Origin: Pseudomonadota bacterium
GTDB lineage: Bacteria > Pseudomonadota > Gammaproteobacteria > Steroidobacterales > JBCBZW01
Assembly (NCBI GenBank): GCA_039815145.1
Contig: JBCBZW010000001.1
Coordinates: 175,296 to 239,295, forward strand
Direction: 5' to 3'
DNA length: 64,000 nucleotides
In this document: positions 1-8,272 of the stretch, piece after piece
Layout: each line of letters begins with the position of its first letter
How positions within the stretch are numbered: the stretch's first letter is position 1
Notes under the pieces: generated by a model
What the model was told of the DNA's origin: nothing
The model's database searches: none
The model's input: the letters and a program-made list of their open reading frames with translations, nothing else
Program-made: the position numbers and the translations under genes

Positions 1-718
1 TCGCGGCCAGCACGGGGATGTCGACGGAGTTCGCGAAGGCCTGGGCCTCGCCCGTGCCGTCGTCCTTGTTGATGACCATGCCGGCGACGCCGACGTTGCC
101 GCCGAGCTTGCGGAAGTACTCCACCGCCGAGCAGACGTTGTTGGCCACGTACAGGGACTGCAGATCGTTGGAGCCGACGACGATGACCTTCTGGCACATG
201 TCGCGCGCGATGGGCAGGCCGAAGCCGCCGCAGACCACATCGCCCAGGAAGTCGAGGAGCACGTAGTCGAAGTCCCACTCGTGGAAGCCGAGTTTCTCCA
301 GGGTCTCGAAGCCGTGGATGATGCCGCGGCCACCACAGCCTCGGCCCACCTCTGGCCCGCCGAGCTCCATCGCGTACACGCCGTCGCGCTTGAAGCAGAC
401 ATCGCCGATGCTGACTTGTTCGCCCGCGAGCTTGATCCGCGAGGAGGTCTCGATGATGGCGGGACAGGCGCGGCCGCCGAACAGTAGCGACGTGGTGTCA
501 CTCTTTGGGTCGCAGCCGATCAGGAGCACCTTCTTGCCCTGCTGCGCCATCATGTAGGAGAGGTTGGCCAGGGTGAACGACTTGCCGATGCCTCCCTTGC
601 CGTAGATCGCAATGATCTGTGTCTCCTTGGTCACCTCACCTGTAGCCACAGGATCGGGCCCCTGAGCAGCCTCAGCGCGGAGCTTGGCGGTCATGTCCGC
701 CCGTACATCATCAGCCAT
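1..718 (-). CDS. bchX: Chlorophyllide a reductase iron protein BchX (partial, 3' end outside window)
   Basis: ATP-dependent electron donor to the BchYZ protein in chlorophyllide a reductase, which reduces ring B on the way to bacteriochlorophyll a. The visible 239 residues are NifH/BchL-like: a P-loop YGKGGIGKS at about residues 39-47, and two cysteines, about C128 in GRGCGGRG and about C163 in DVVCGGFG, that match the [4Fe-4S] ligands bridging the homodimer. BchX proteins are normally about 330 residues, so roughly 90 are missing beyond base 1. The ATG overlaps the end of bchC by 8 bases, so the two are translationally coupled. bchY and bchZ would be expected next, outside the window. Confidence 0.96.
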   Translation of the reverse strand, partial: MADDVRADMTAKLRAEAAQGPDPVATGEVTKETQIIAIYGKGGIGKSFTLANLSYMMAQQGKKVLLIGCDPKSDTTSLLFGGRACPAIIETSSRIKLAGEQVSIGDVCFKRDGVYAMELGGPEVGRGCGGRGIIHGFETLEKLGFHEWDFDYVLLDFLGDVVCGGFGLPIARDMCQKVIVVGSNDLQSLYVANNVCSAVEYFRKLGGNVGVAGMVINKDDGTGEAQAFANSVDIPVLAA

Positions 719-1667
719 TGAGACCGTCCCTCCAGTCCAAAATCATCTTCAGGCAATGGGGATCGCCGAAGGCGGTGTGATAGGCACGATCGGCCTGGTC
801 AGCGGGCAACCGATGAGTGATCAGGCCGTCCAGTGACAGGGCATCGCGGGTGAGCAGTTCGAGCACGGCAGCGAGGTCAGCGGGCTGCCATTGGGCGGCC
901 ACACTGATACGCGCCTCGCGCATGAAGGCGGGCGGGAAAGTGAAGCTGAGGGGCTCGCTGTAGAAACCAGCCAGCACGACTTCCCCGCCGGGGCCGAGAC
1001 GGCCGATCAACGTGTCGAGCAAGCCGCTTTGCCCACTCGCGTCGCAAACCCGTCGGTAGTCCCGACGAGGATCGGTATCCGCACAGGCCACGGCGTAGTC
1101 GTAGGGGCCCGTTTGCTTACGGTCTTCATTCGGTTCCCACACCGTCGGTGCGGGGTGGCCGAGGGCGATTGCGATACGGGTGATCAGGCGCCCGAGCACG
1201 CCGTGACCGACCACCAGATCGACGGCGGCGGCCTTCCCTTCGCGATCGCATAGGGCGTGGTGCGCGGTGGCCGCCAGCGCGAGCAGCACGCCTTGCTCAC
1301 CGAGACCCGAGGGGAGGACGACCACACGAGACCCGGGCACGACCAGGGAGGACGCGGCCCCACCGAACAGCCCGTGCACATCTTGGAAACAGCGGGCGCC
1401 AGGGACGAACACCTGCTCCCCGGCCCGGCGACCCGACGCGGGCCCGGCGGCACGGATGGTGCCTACCGACTCGTAGCCCGGCACCAAGGGGTAGCCCATC
1501 CCTGGGAATGGCGGCATCTCCCCCGTCCAGAGGAGGCGCTCGGTGCCGGTGCTGATGCCGCTGTAGGCGATATCGACGACAACGTCTTCGTCGCTCGGCG
1601 GATTGAGCGCTACTTCCCGTAAGCGCAGGTGCTGCGGCTCTTCGAGTACTACAGCGGTGGCATCCAT
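711..1667 (-). CDS. bchC: Bacteriochlorophyllide a dehydrogenase BchC
   Basis: Oxidises the 3-hydroxyethyl group of bacteriochlorophyllide to the 3-acetyl group, a late step of bacteriochlorophyll a synthesis. The 318-residue protein has the medium-chain dehydrogenase pattern typical of BchC: an N-terminal GroES-like part with SGISTGTERLLWTG and GYESVG, then a Rossmann half with VVGHGVLGRL. The frame stays open to 1691, but the Met of MDATAVVLE at 1667 fits the family start better than the upstream Met. It sits between crtF and bchX. Two PpsR boxes lie 80-123 bases upstream, so it probably has its own repressible promoter besides readthrough from crtF. Confidence 0.94.
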   Translation of the reverse strand: MDATAVVLEEPQHLRLREVALNPPSDEDVVVDIAYSGISTGTERLLWTGEMPPFPGMGYPLVPGYESVGTIRAAGPASGRRAGEQVFVPGARCFQDVHGLFGGAASSLVVPGSRVVVLPSGLGEQGVLLALAATAHHALCDREGKAAAVDLVVGHGVLGRLITRIAIALGHPAPTVWEPNEDRKQTGPYDYAVACADTDPRRDYRRVCDASGQSGLLDTLIGRLGPGGEVVLAGFYSEPLSFTFPPAFMREARISVAAQWQPADLAAVLELLTRDALSLDGLITHRLPADQADRAYHTAFGDPHCLKMILDWRDGLNG

Positions 1668-1746
1668 TATATGAAGCAGCCCCCCGGCCAAATCCCTATG
1701 CGGAGCTCGGCAAATTCAACAGGAAACCGCGGCTTTGCAGAGCAAC

Positions 1747-1790
1747 TGTCAGTCTATGCTTACATCAAATGTTGTCAAGTTTGCCTGACG
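1747..1790 (-). promoter_or_regulatory. Tandem PpsR/CrtJ boxes and promoter of bchC
   Basis: Box 1 at 1747-1764 reads TGTcagtctatgcttACA, a perfect TGT-N12-ACA. Box 2 at 1773-1790 reads TGTcaagtttgcctgACG, one mismatch in the last base. They are separated by exactly 8 bp. On the minus strand TTGACA lies inside box 2 and, 16 bp on, TAGACT lies inside box 1, so bound repressor would cover both the -35 and -10 elements. The same tandem arrangement is known for the Rhodobacter bchC promoter. The match to this species is inference. Confidence 0.8.
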
Positions 1791-1799
1791 CACCACGCG

Positions 1800-2975
1800 T
1801 CACGCCTTTGCAACAAGTACTCGAGTAAGTAATGGGATGGCGGTCGACGCGGGTCGCACCTGCCGAAAACCGGCGTCATGCAGCATCTGGGTGAGCTCGC
1901 CGGCGGAGCGCGGCCGCCCCTGGCCCATGGCCAGCAGGTAGAAGCCGAAGTAGGCCCCACCCATCGGCTCGGCACCCGCCGTCTCCGCCATCGGTTCCGC
2001 CACCACCAGGGTGCCCCCGGGCGGCAGGGCCGCGTGCACGGCGGCGAGCAGTTGCCGCACGACAGCATCATCGTGATCGTGGACGATGCGCACGAGAGTG
2101 ATGAGGTCTGCCCCGGTCGGTAGGGGATCGGTGATGAAGCTGCCTGGGACCACACGAATTCGATCGGCCATGCCCGCCTGACGGTTAGCGGACTGCGCCT
2201 CGCTGGCCACGGCCGGCAGGTCGAACAGGCTCAACGCCAGGTCCGGATGGCGGGCACCGACGGCGCGCAGGAAGGCGCCCGTGCCGCCACCGATATCGAG
2301 CACGTGCTGATGGGCGCCGAAGCGGTAGGCATCGAGCACCTCATCGGCGATGAGCTGCTGTGAGGCAGCCATCAAAGCGGAGTAGTCAGCGGCTGGGCGC
2401 GCCGACGGATCGCTCGCCGCGGCACCGTAGTCCCAATAGCGCTGTAAGGCCGTGGTGTCCTGCTCGCCTCGCAGGAGGGCCACGGGGTCGGAAAGATCGT
2501 CGTAGAGCACCGCGTGATGGTGAATCATCGCCACCACGCCGGGATTGGCCAAGAGGGACGCGCCAAGCTCCCCGAGCACGACGCGCTCCTGGCGAGCATC
2601 GAGGAAGCTCACCAAGCGCAGGGAGGCGGCAGCCACCATGAGGCGCTGCGTCGCGTCGAGGGAAAGGCCCAACTGGGGCGACAAGCTGTTCAGGGAGCGC
2701 GGCCCCTGGCTCAGGAGCCGCGGCAGCTCCAGCTCCACGAAGGCGCGTAACACCTGCGTGTACACGAAGCCCGCGCAGAGATCGAACAGCGAGCGTGCCT
2801 GCTGGCGTGCAACGGGGCGCGCGAACGGCAAGCGCGTGGCGAAGCGGTGAAAGCGAGGGTCCGCCAGCAGCTGCGCGCGCTTGCGCAGGAACCAGCTACG
2901 CAGGGCCGTGAACATGCCAGAGCCCGCCGCTGGCGGCTCTGTCGCCGGCAGTGGCTGCTGATTGGAGGAGAGCAT
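1800..2975 (-). CDS. crtF: Demethylspheroidene/1-hydroxycarotenoid O-methyltransferase CrtF
   Basis: SAM-dependent methyltransferase that methylates the C-1 hydroxyl placed on acyclic carotenoids by CrtC, giving methoxy carotenoids such as spheroidene or spirilloxanthin. The 391-residue protein has an N-terminal dimerisation/helical region (about 70-170) and a class I methyltransferase domain with the glycine motif VLDIGGGTGAFL near residue 225 and a downstream LPPGGTLVVAEPM motif, as in plant-type O-methyltransferases (Methyltransf_2). It lies 18 bases after crtE, so the two are probably cotranscribed, and is followed after 132 bases by bchC. Confidence 0.92.
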   Translation of the reverse strand: MLSSNQQPLPATEPPAAGSGMFTALRSWFLRKRAQLLADPRFHRFATRLPFARPVARQQARSLFDLCAGFVYTQVLRAFVELELPRLLSQGPRSLNSLSPQLGLSLDATQRLMVAAASLRLVSFLDARQERVVLGELGASLLANPGVVAMIHHHAVLYDDLSDPVALLRGEQDTTALQRYWDYGAAASDPSARPAADYSALMAASQQLIADEVLDAYRFGAHQHVLDIGGGTGAFLRAVGARHPDLALSLFDLPAVASEAQSANRQAGMADRIRVVPGSFITDPLPTGADLITLVRIVHDHDDAVVRQLLAAVHAALPPGGTLVVAEPMAETAGAEPMGGAYFGFYLLAMGQGRPRSAGELTQMLHDAGFRQVRPASTAIPLLTRVLVAKA

Positions 2976-2993
2976 CGGAGGACTGCGCTTCGA

Positions 2994-3860
2994 TCAGGCA
3001 GCCTTGCGCCCCAGCTTCGATAGCAGCCGTTGCGACTCCATCACGATGAGCGTGCGCAGGGTGGCCGCGCCCGGACAAGGCGGTACCGCATCCGCCGCGC
3101 CCTGCACCAAGGCCTGGAGGTGAGCGATAGCCCCCTGCAAACCCATCTCCTGCACGGCGCTTGGTCGACCGTTGATCTCGTCTTGATTGGTGGGCTTGCC
3201 CAGCTCTTCCTTGCGCCCGACCACGTCGCGGATGTCATCCACCACCTGGTAGGACTCGCCCAACTTTTCTCCTAGCTCGCGCCAGGGCTCCGACTCCATT
3301 CCCGCGGCAGCGGCGCCAGCGACGGTCGCCGCGGCGAAGAGGGCACCCGTCTTGGCGCGCTGATAGTCGGCCAGGGACACCTGCGGCTCACACTCCCACG
3401 CTTGGCCGGCGACGATGCCGCCCGGCGCTCCCACCAGGCGCGCCACCTCGGACACCACCGGTGCCAGGTGGGCGGGTTGCTCGACGAAACCGCTCGCGAG
3501 CGTGTCGAAGGACAGGACGATCAGCGCATCGCCGGTGAGCACCGCCAGGCTCTCGCTGAAGGCCCGATGCACGGAGGCCTTACCGCGCCGAGTGTCCGCG
3601 TTGTCGAAGCACGGAAGATCATCATGGACGAGCGACGCACAGTGCAGCAGCTCCACGGCCGCCGCCGCCGCATTGGCCGCCGGCGGACAGCCATCGCCAC
3701 ACGCCGATGCCACCGCCAGACAGAGGCGAGGCCGCAAGCGAGAGCCCCCGGGAAACACGGCGTAACGCAGCGCTTCGGCAAGCCGGGGTGGGCAGCCCGA
3801 TGCATCGGCGCTGACGATAGCAGCCGTCAGTGACTGCTCGATCCGTGACATAGCGTGCAT
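2994..3860 (-). CDS. crtE: Geranylgeranyl diphosphate synthase CrtE
   Basis: Polyprenyl synthase that makes the C20 diphosphate used both for phytoene and for esterifying bacteriochlorophyllide. The 288-residue protein has the first aspartate-rich motif DDLPCFDNAD at about residues 79-88 and the second, DDIRD, near residue 210, plus the GGSRLRPRL segment that binds the substrate diphosphate. The open frame begins at 3860; the second Met (MSRIEQS, 3851) is an equally plausible start. It is divergent from crtC across an 81-base region with two PpsR boxes. Confidence 0.93.
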   Translation of the reverse strand: MHAMSRIEQSLTAAIVSADASGCPPRLAEALRYAVFPGGSRLRPRLCLAVASACGDGCPPAANAAAAAVELLHCASLVHDDLPCFDNADTRRGKASVHRAFSESLAVLTGDALIVLSFDTLASGFVEQPAHLAPVVSEVARLVGAPGGIVAGQAWECEPQVSLADYQRAKTGALFAAATVAGAAAAGMESEPWRELGEKLGESYQVVDDIRDVVGRKEELGKPTNQDEINGRPSAVQEMGLQGAIAHLQALVQGAADAVPPCPGAATLRTLIVMESQRLLSKLGRKAA

Positions 3861-3896
3861 GAGGGGGCCTCCTGGCGGCCGCTCGCGGGGCGCGAG

Positions 3897-3940
3897 TGTA
3901 ATCTTTTCGTGTCACCACAGAATGTCACGTAAGATAGACA
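3897..3940. promoter_or_regulatory. Tandem PpsR/CrtJ boxes between crtE and crtC
   Basis: The box at 3923-3940 reads TGTcacgtaagatagACA and is perfect. The box at 3897-3914 reads TGTaatcttttcgtgTCA, with one mismatch. The spacer is exactly 8 bp. The perfect box ends one base before the crtC ATG (3942) and contains a -10-like TAAGAT at 3930-3935, which would place the crtC transcript start at or next to the start codon. On the other strand GTGACA in this box could serve as -35 for crtE. Joint control of both genes is inferred. Confidence 0.78.
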
Positions 3941-3941
3941 C

Positions 3942-4994
3942 ATGGCTAAACTCACGTCAACGGCCCCTTTGCCCCTCTCGCCGGCAGCGGCCGCTCCCGC
4001 AGACCGTTCGGCCGCCACCGACACCTTCCGCTGGCACGACGCGCGCGCCCACCAACAGGCCGACTGGCATTGTTTTGATGCACCGCTGCAAAACGATGGC
4101 TATCGCTGGTGGTATGTGGACGCGCTCAGCGAGGACGGGCGCTCGGGGCTAACGTTGATCGCAATGCTCGGCAGCGTGTTCTCCCCCTACTACGCTGGCG
4201 CGCGACGCCGCGGACCCACCGATCCGCTCAACCACACGGCGCTCAACGTAGCCCTCTACGGCCCGCCGGCGCCCCGCTGGGCGCTTACCGAACGCGGCCG
4301 AGAGGCCGTCGAGCGCACACCCTCGCGCCTCGCCTTCGCCAACAGCGGCCTCGAGTGGGACGGTGACTGCCTGCGCGTGCGTATCGACGAACGCACGGCG
4401 CCCCTCGGCCGTCGGGTACGCGGTGAGGTCCGCATCACGCCGCGCGTGATCACGGACACGCTGATTGAACTCAGCCCGGCCGGGAACCACTGCTGGTGGC
4501 CCATCGCGCCCTATTGCGATGTCGAGCTACGCATCGACGAGCCGCAGGTGCGTTGGACCGGCACCGGATACCTCGATTCGAATTTTGGCGACGCGCCGCT
4601 GGAGCAGCACTTTCGGCGCTGGGATTGGTGCCGCGCCGCGACCGGCGTCGACGAGGCGTGCGTGCAGTACAACGTGGAACGTCGCGACGGCAGCCGCCCG
4701 GTGCTCGCCGCTCAGGTGCGAGCGGATGGCGACGTCCGCCCTCTCCCCGTGCTACCCACCGCCGAGGCCAGACGCGGCATCTGGGGCGTCCAGCGCAGCA
4801 CGCGCGCGGACGCGGGCACGCGCCCGCTAGTGCGCGACGTTCTCGAGGACACCCCCTTCTACACCCGTTCGGTGCTCGATACGCACCTCTACGGGCAACG
4901 GCTCGAGGCAGTTCACGAGAGTCTCGACCTGGATCGGTTCAGCGCGCGCTGGGTGCAGACGCTGATTCCCTTCCGCAATCCTCGACGCGCCTGA
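3942..4994 (+). CDS. crtC: Acyclic carotenoid 1,2-hydratase CrtC
   Basis: Adds water across the C1,2 double bond of neurosporene or lycopene, the first step from lycopene toward spirilloxanthin-series carotenoids; CrtF then methylates the product. The 350-residue protein shows the CrtC family pattern: WHCFDAPLQNDGYRWWYVDA near residue 45, GSVFSPYYA near 80, HTALNVALYG, the GTGYLDSNFGDAPLE block near 208 and RWDWCRA. The first 25 or so residues are low-complexity and Ala/Pro rich. It is the only rightward gene in the left 20 kb, converges on the crtB operon, and starts immediately after a PpsR box. Confidence 0.93.
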   Translation: MAKLTSTAPLPLSPAAAAPADRSAATDTFRWHDARAHQQADWHCFDAPLQNDGYRWWYVDALSEDGRSGLTLIAMLGSVFSPYYAGARRRGPTDPLNHTALNVALYGPPAPRWALTERGREAVERTPSRLAFANSGLEWDGDCLRVRIDERTAPLGRRVRGEVRITPRVITDTLIELSPAGNHCWWPIAPYCDVELRIDEPQVRWTGTGYLDSNFGDAPLEQHFRRWDWCRAATGVDEACVQYNVERRDGSRPVLAAQVRADGDVRPLPVLPTAEARRGIWGVQRSTRADAGTRPLVRDVLEDTPFYTRSVLDTHLYGQRLEAVHESLDLDRFSARWVQTLIPFRNPRRA

Positions 4995-4999
4995 CGGCC

Positions 5000-5113
5000 T
5001 CAGTTCCCCTCGCGTTCTCGCTCCCTGCGCCTGCGCTCGGCGAGTGTGCGGCGATCGCGCTCGAGCGATCGCAGGTCCCAGAGAATGAAGCCGATCACGA
5101 ACCCACCCACCAT
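5000..5113 (-). CDS. Possible small single-pass membrane protein after crtB
   Basis: A short open frame directly behind crtB, in the same frame as the crtB stop. From the only in-frame ATG (5113) it is 37 residues, but that would cut a hydrophobic helix in half. The frame stays open to 5171 and translates as NNVPIILIELLMVGGFVIGF followed by ILWDLRSLERDRR and a run of Arg/Glu, which is a convincing signal-anchor helix with a charged tail. No ATG, GTG or TTG lies upstream of the helix; candidates are ATC at 5152 or CTG codons. The membrane-helix pattern and position at the end of the superoperon support a real gene; the start is unresolved and the function unknown. Confidence 0.45.
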   Translation of the reverse strand: MVGGFVIGFILWDLRSLERDRRTLAERRRREREREGN

Positions 5114-5173
5114 CAGGAGTTCGATCAGGATGATGGGAACGTTGTTATCGATGGGCGCGACCTGGCTTAGGGG

Positions 5174-6316
5174 TCAGGTAGGCGGCTGCGGCTGCGCCGA
5201 GAACCCCGGTTCGCTCGCGGCTGGCGCTGGCCCCAGGCCACGCTCTCGCCGCTCCAGGCGCGAGAATAGATCGATCATCCAGGCGAAGCCCCGCGTGTCG
5301 GCGTCGATATCCGCCAGGAGCTGACCGTAGGTCGTGCGCGCCGCCACCTCGGGCTGACTCGGATGCACGGCGGCCACGAGGAAGTGGGTCTCGTTCAAGG
5401 CGGGCGCATTGAGACGGGTCGGTGCAGGGTGAACGGTCGCCGCCATCGCTCGCTCCACGAGGGCCAGCTTGCGGCGCCAGGAGACCACCGCCCGATGCCC
5501 CACCGAGTCCAGCCCGTCGCGCTCGAGTTGACGACCGATCTCGGCGTAGATCAACCGCGCCGCGTGAATGCCCGGACGACACAGTAGCGGCAATTTGCCG
5601 ATCCCCGTACTCGCCCGTCGGTAGAGGCGCTCCGCCGCCCTGAGCAGGCGTGTCACGACTTCGCCCAGGGCGGGCGTGTATACCGGGTCCTTAAGAAACT
5701 CCTCGGGATCGATACCGGCCTCGACCATCCAGGTGCGAGGTAGGTAGAGACGGCCGTTGCGCGCATCCTCTCCGACGTCACGGCAGATGTTCGTGAGTTG
5801 CATCGCCGCCCCCAGATCACAGGCGCGCGCTAGTACGGCCGCTTCGCGTCGGCCCATGACGAGCGTCATCATCGCGCCCACGGCACCGGCCACGCGGGCG
5901 GCGTAGCCCATCAGATCCGACAGATCGTCGTACTCACGACCTTCCACGTCCCAGGCGAAGCCCTCGAGCAACGCCTCGGGCAGCGCCATCGGAATCTGCC
6001 TCGTGCGCGCGACATCCGTGAACGCACGGTCCGCCGGGTGGTCCGCGGGGTCGCCTGCATAGATGCGCTGCAGGCGATCGGTAATCTCTGCCAAACCTGC
6101 CGCAGAATCGCCGATGTCCACGGCGTCATCGGCGACGCGGCAGAACGCGTAGAGGGAGCAGGCAGGTTGGGCTATCGAAGACGGTAGGAGGAAGCTTGCG
6201 GCGTAGAAGGATCGCGATCCGCCACGCAACAGCTCGCGGCATGCGCGCAGATCGTCCGCGCTCGCATTGGCGACATCCGAGGCTGGCGGCAACGTCACAA
6301 GGTCGGACACGGTCAC
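5174..6316 (-). CDS. crtB: Phytoene synthase CrtB
   Basis: Condenses two geranylgeranyl diphosphates head to head into 15-cis-phytoene. The 380-residue protein has both aspartate-rich sites: RVADDAVD near residue 60 and NICRDVGED near 186, with the signature YDDLSDLMGYAARVAGAVG and the GRLYLPRTW block between and after. The last 40 residues are Ala/Pro rich and probably disordered. It overlaps puhE by 4 bases (ATGA) and so closes the bchF-puhE superoperon; the matching desaturase genes crtI and crtD are not in this window. Confidence 0.95.
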   Translation of the reverse strand: MTVSDLVTLPPASDVANASADDLRACRELLRGGSRSFYAASFLLPSSIAQPACSLYAFCRVADDAVDIGDSAAGLAEITDRLQRIYAGDPADHPADRAFTDVARTRQIPMALPEALLEGFAWDVEGREYDDLSDLMGYAARVAGAVGAMMTLVMGRREAAVLARACDLGAAMQLTNICRDVGEDARNGRLYLPRTWMVEAGIDPEEFLKDPVYTPALGEVVTRLLRAAERLYRRASTGIGKLPLLCRPGIHAARLIYAEIGRQLERDGLDSVGHRAVVSWRRKLALVERAMAATVHPAPTRLNAPALNETHFLVAAVHPSQPEVAARTTYGQLLADIDADTRGFAWMIDLFSRLERRERGLGPAPAASEPGFSAQPQPPT

Positions 6317-7143
6317 GGCTTACTCCCACTACTGATCACTAGCGGCGCCCCGGCAGCGAGACGTGCGCGACGCTCTGCCTCGGTCTCGGTGAACCACTTC
6401 CAAAGCACAGCGCTGCGCAGGGGCAGCATGAGCATCCAGTGCTCGACGATGGCCAGCAGCAGCATGGCGAACACCAAGGCCGAGGCGCTGCGAACGAACA
6501 CGTCATCCGCGCCGATCGCGCGGACCAGAATCACCCCGGCCACCACCGACGAGACGGTCACAGACCAAGGGAACAGCCAGTTGAAACGCCGCCGGTTGAG
6601 GTAGCTGACCAGGAACTGGAGGTGTTCTGGAAACCAGTCTTCGTTGAAGTTGCGCACGCCCAGGAACATGTTCAGTTTTGCGCTCCAACGCATCGCCCAC
6701 AGCACCAGGTACACCCAGAGCGCCACGCGATTGGGCTGGCCCCAGGTCAGCAACACCAAGGTCAGCCCGCAGGCGATCACCGCCAACTCGTGGTAGAGGC
6801 TCGTGCCTATCGCCAATCGGAACCGCTTCAGCGGTGCCGCGCCCAATGGGCACGCTCTCTTCTGGGGGCCGGTGAGGAATCCGGTCAGGTAGCTCAACTC
6901 ATGCCAAGCCCAGACCGCCACTCCGAAGACGAAGGACAGGTAGGCATCGCCAGGACTGCGTGCGTAGGGGCTGATCCACTGTGCCCCGTAGAGCGCGGCT
7001 ACCAGCAGCACGCCCATCGCCCCCATGCTCCAGACGTAGGTGCGCTGTGGCGATCGCACGAGCACCAGCAGCACACCGGTGCTCGTCCACCAGAGCATCA
7101 AGGCGAAGAGCGGCGGCAGCAGAACCTCAGCCATCCCGGGCAC
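6313..7143 (-). CDS. puhE: Photosynthetic complex putative assembly protein PuhE
   Basis: Polytopic membrane protein conserved in puh operons and implicated in accumulation of the reaction centre/LH1 complex and in tuning bacteriochlorophyll synthesis. The 276 residues contain about seven hydrophobic segments, and the central region WHELSYLTGFLTGP, FRLAIGTSLYHELAVI and KLNMFLGVRNFNEDWFPEHLQFL is diagnostic for the family (DUF3623). It lies 12 bases after acsF and overlaps crtB. Biochemical activity of the family is not established. Confidence 0.92.
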   Translation of the reverse strand: MPGMAEVLLPPLFALMLWWTSTGVLLVLVRSPQRTYVWSMGAMGVLLVAALYGAQWISPYARSPGDAYLSFVFGVAVWAWHELSYLTGFLTGPQKRACPLGAAPLKRFRLAIGTSLYHELAVIACGLTLVLLTWGQPNRVALWVYLVLWAMRWSAKLNMFLGVRNFNEDWFPEHLQFLVSYLNRRRFNWLFPWSVTVSSVVAGVILVRAIGADDVFVRSASALVFAMLLLAIVEHWMLMLPLRSAVLWKWFTETEAERRARLAAGAPLVISSGSKP

Positions 7144-7155
7144 CCGAGTCGATCG

Positions 7156-8220
7156 CTACCAGCTCGGCGCCATGCGCACGTTCTCAGGCAATTCGTTGCT
7201 CTGGGGCGGCAGCAGATAGAGGCTCAGGAACTGACGACCGATGGCGAGATTCACGCTGAGGCGCTGGAAGGCGACACCGATGCCCTTCTTGCCCGCCAAG
7301 GCTTCGCGCTTGCGCGAGAGATTGCAGAGACGATCGAGGCCGGGGTAGAACTTCGGATGCTCCAGATCGAGGGTAATCGGGAACACCTGCTTGGAGATCT
7401 CGGTGGTGATGTGCAGGACCTGCTTATCGTAGTCCGTCACATCGAAGCCCATCGCCTGGTGCAACACCGGACGCGCGTGGTCGCGCACGTACATGGTGGC
7501 GAACACGGCCAGGAGGAAGAAGCGAATCCAGAGCTTGTTGCCGCCCTCCATGAGCTTGGGCTCGTTGCGCATCAACAGCGCGAAGGCCTCGCCATGGCGG
7601 AACTCGTCATTACACCACCGCTGAAACCAGCGGAAGATCGGGTGGAAGCGCAACTCAGGATGGCGCTCGAACTGGCGGTAGATACTGATGTAGCGCGCGT
7701 AGCCGATCTTCTCCGAGAGATAAGTGGCGTAGTAGATAAACTTCGGCCGGAAGAAGGTGTACTTCTTCTCGCGGCGCAAGAACCCGAGGTCCACGGCGAT
7801 GCCGAAGTCCTTTAAGGACTGGTTGATGAAGCCTGCGTGGCGCGATTCATCGCGCGCCATGTAGCCCATCAGCTTCTGGATGTCCTCGTTCTTCACCGCT
7901 TTCTTGATGTCGGAGTACAACACGCACCCCGAGAACTCGGAGGTAACCGAGCTGATCAGGAAATCCACAAACTCCTTGCGCAGGTCTTCGGGCAGTTCCT
8001 GGATCTCGCTGGCGAACTGCTCATCGCGCTGGAAGTGATCCTTGTTGTTGTCCGACTCGAACTCGGCCATCAGCCGATCCCACTCCGCGCGCACGCCGCT
8101 CACATCGATCTTGTCCATGGCGTCGAAGTCGGTGGTGTAGAACCTCGGCGATAGCAAGGTCTCTTCGTGCGCTCGCTGGGTAGATTCATTCGGCTGACGG
8201 GCAGCCATCGTGCTAGCCAT
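7156..8220 (-). CDS. acsF: Aerobic Mg-protoporphyrin IX monomethyl ester oxidative cyclase AcsF
   Basis: Diiron enzyme that forms the isocyclic ring E of chlorophylls with molecular oxygen. The 354-residue protein has the expected carboxylate-bridged diiron ligands: Glu about 95 in SEFSG, Glu125 and His128 in RDESRHAGF, a Glu in [11 protein letters not shown], and Glu/His in [10 protein letters not shown]. Its presence means the cluster can make bacteriochlorophyll under oxygen; the anaerobic alternative BchE is not in this window. It sits 52 bases after puhC, with a GAGG ribosome-binding site, and 12 bases before puhE, the gene order common in proteobacterial photosynthesis clusters. Confidence 0.97.
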   Translation of the reverse strand: MASTMAARQPNESTQRAHEETLLSPRFYTTDFDAMDKIDVSGVRAEWDRLMAEFESDNNKDHFQRDEQFASEIQELPEDLRKEFVDFLISSVTSEFSGCVLYSDIKKAVKNEDIQKLMGYMARDESRHAGFINQSLKDFGIAVDLGFLRREKKYTFFRPKFIYYATYLSEKIGYARYISIYRQFERHPELRFHPIFRWFQRWCNDEFRHGEAFALLMRNEPKLMEGGNKLWIRFFLLAVFATMYVRDHARPVLHQAMGFDVTDYDKQVLHITTEISKQVFPITLDLEHPKFYPGLDRLCNLSRKREALAGKKGIGVAFQRLSVNLAIGRQFLSLYLLPPQSNELPENVRMAPSW

Positions 8221-8272
8221 GAGGATTCTCCTGAGGTCTCATGTCGTATGCCGTCATCGCCTGCGCCATGCG

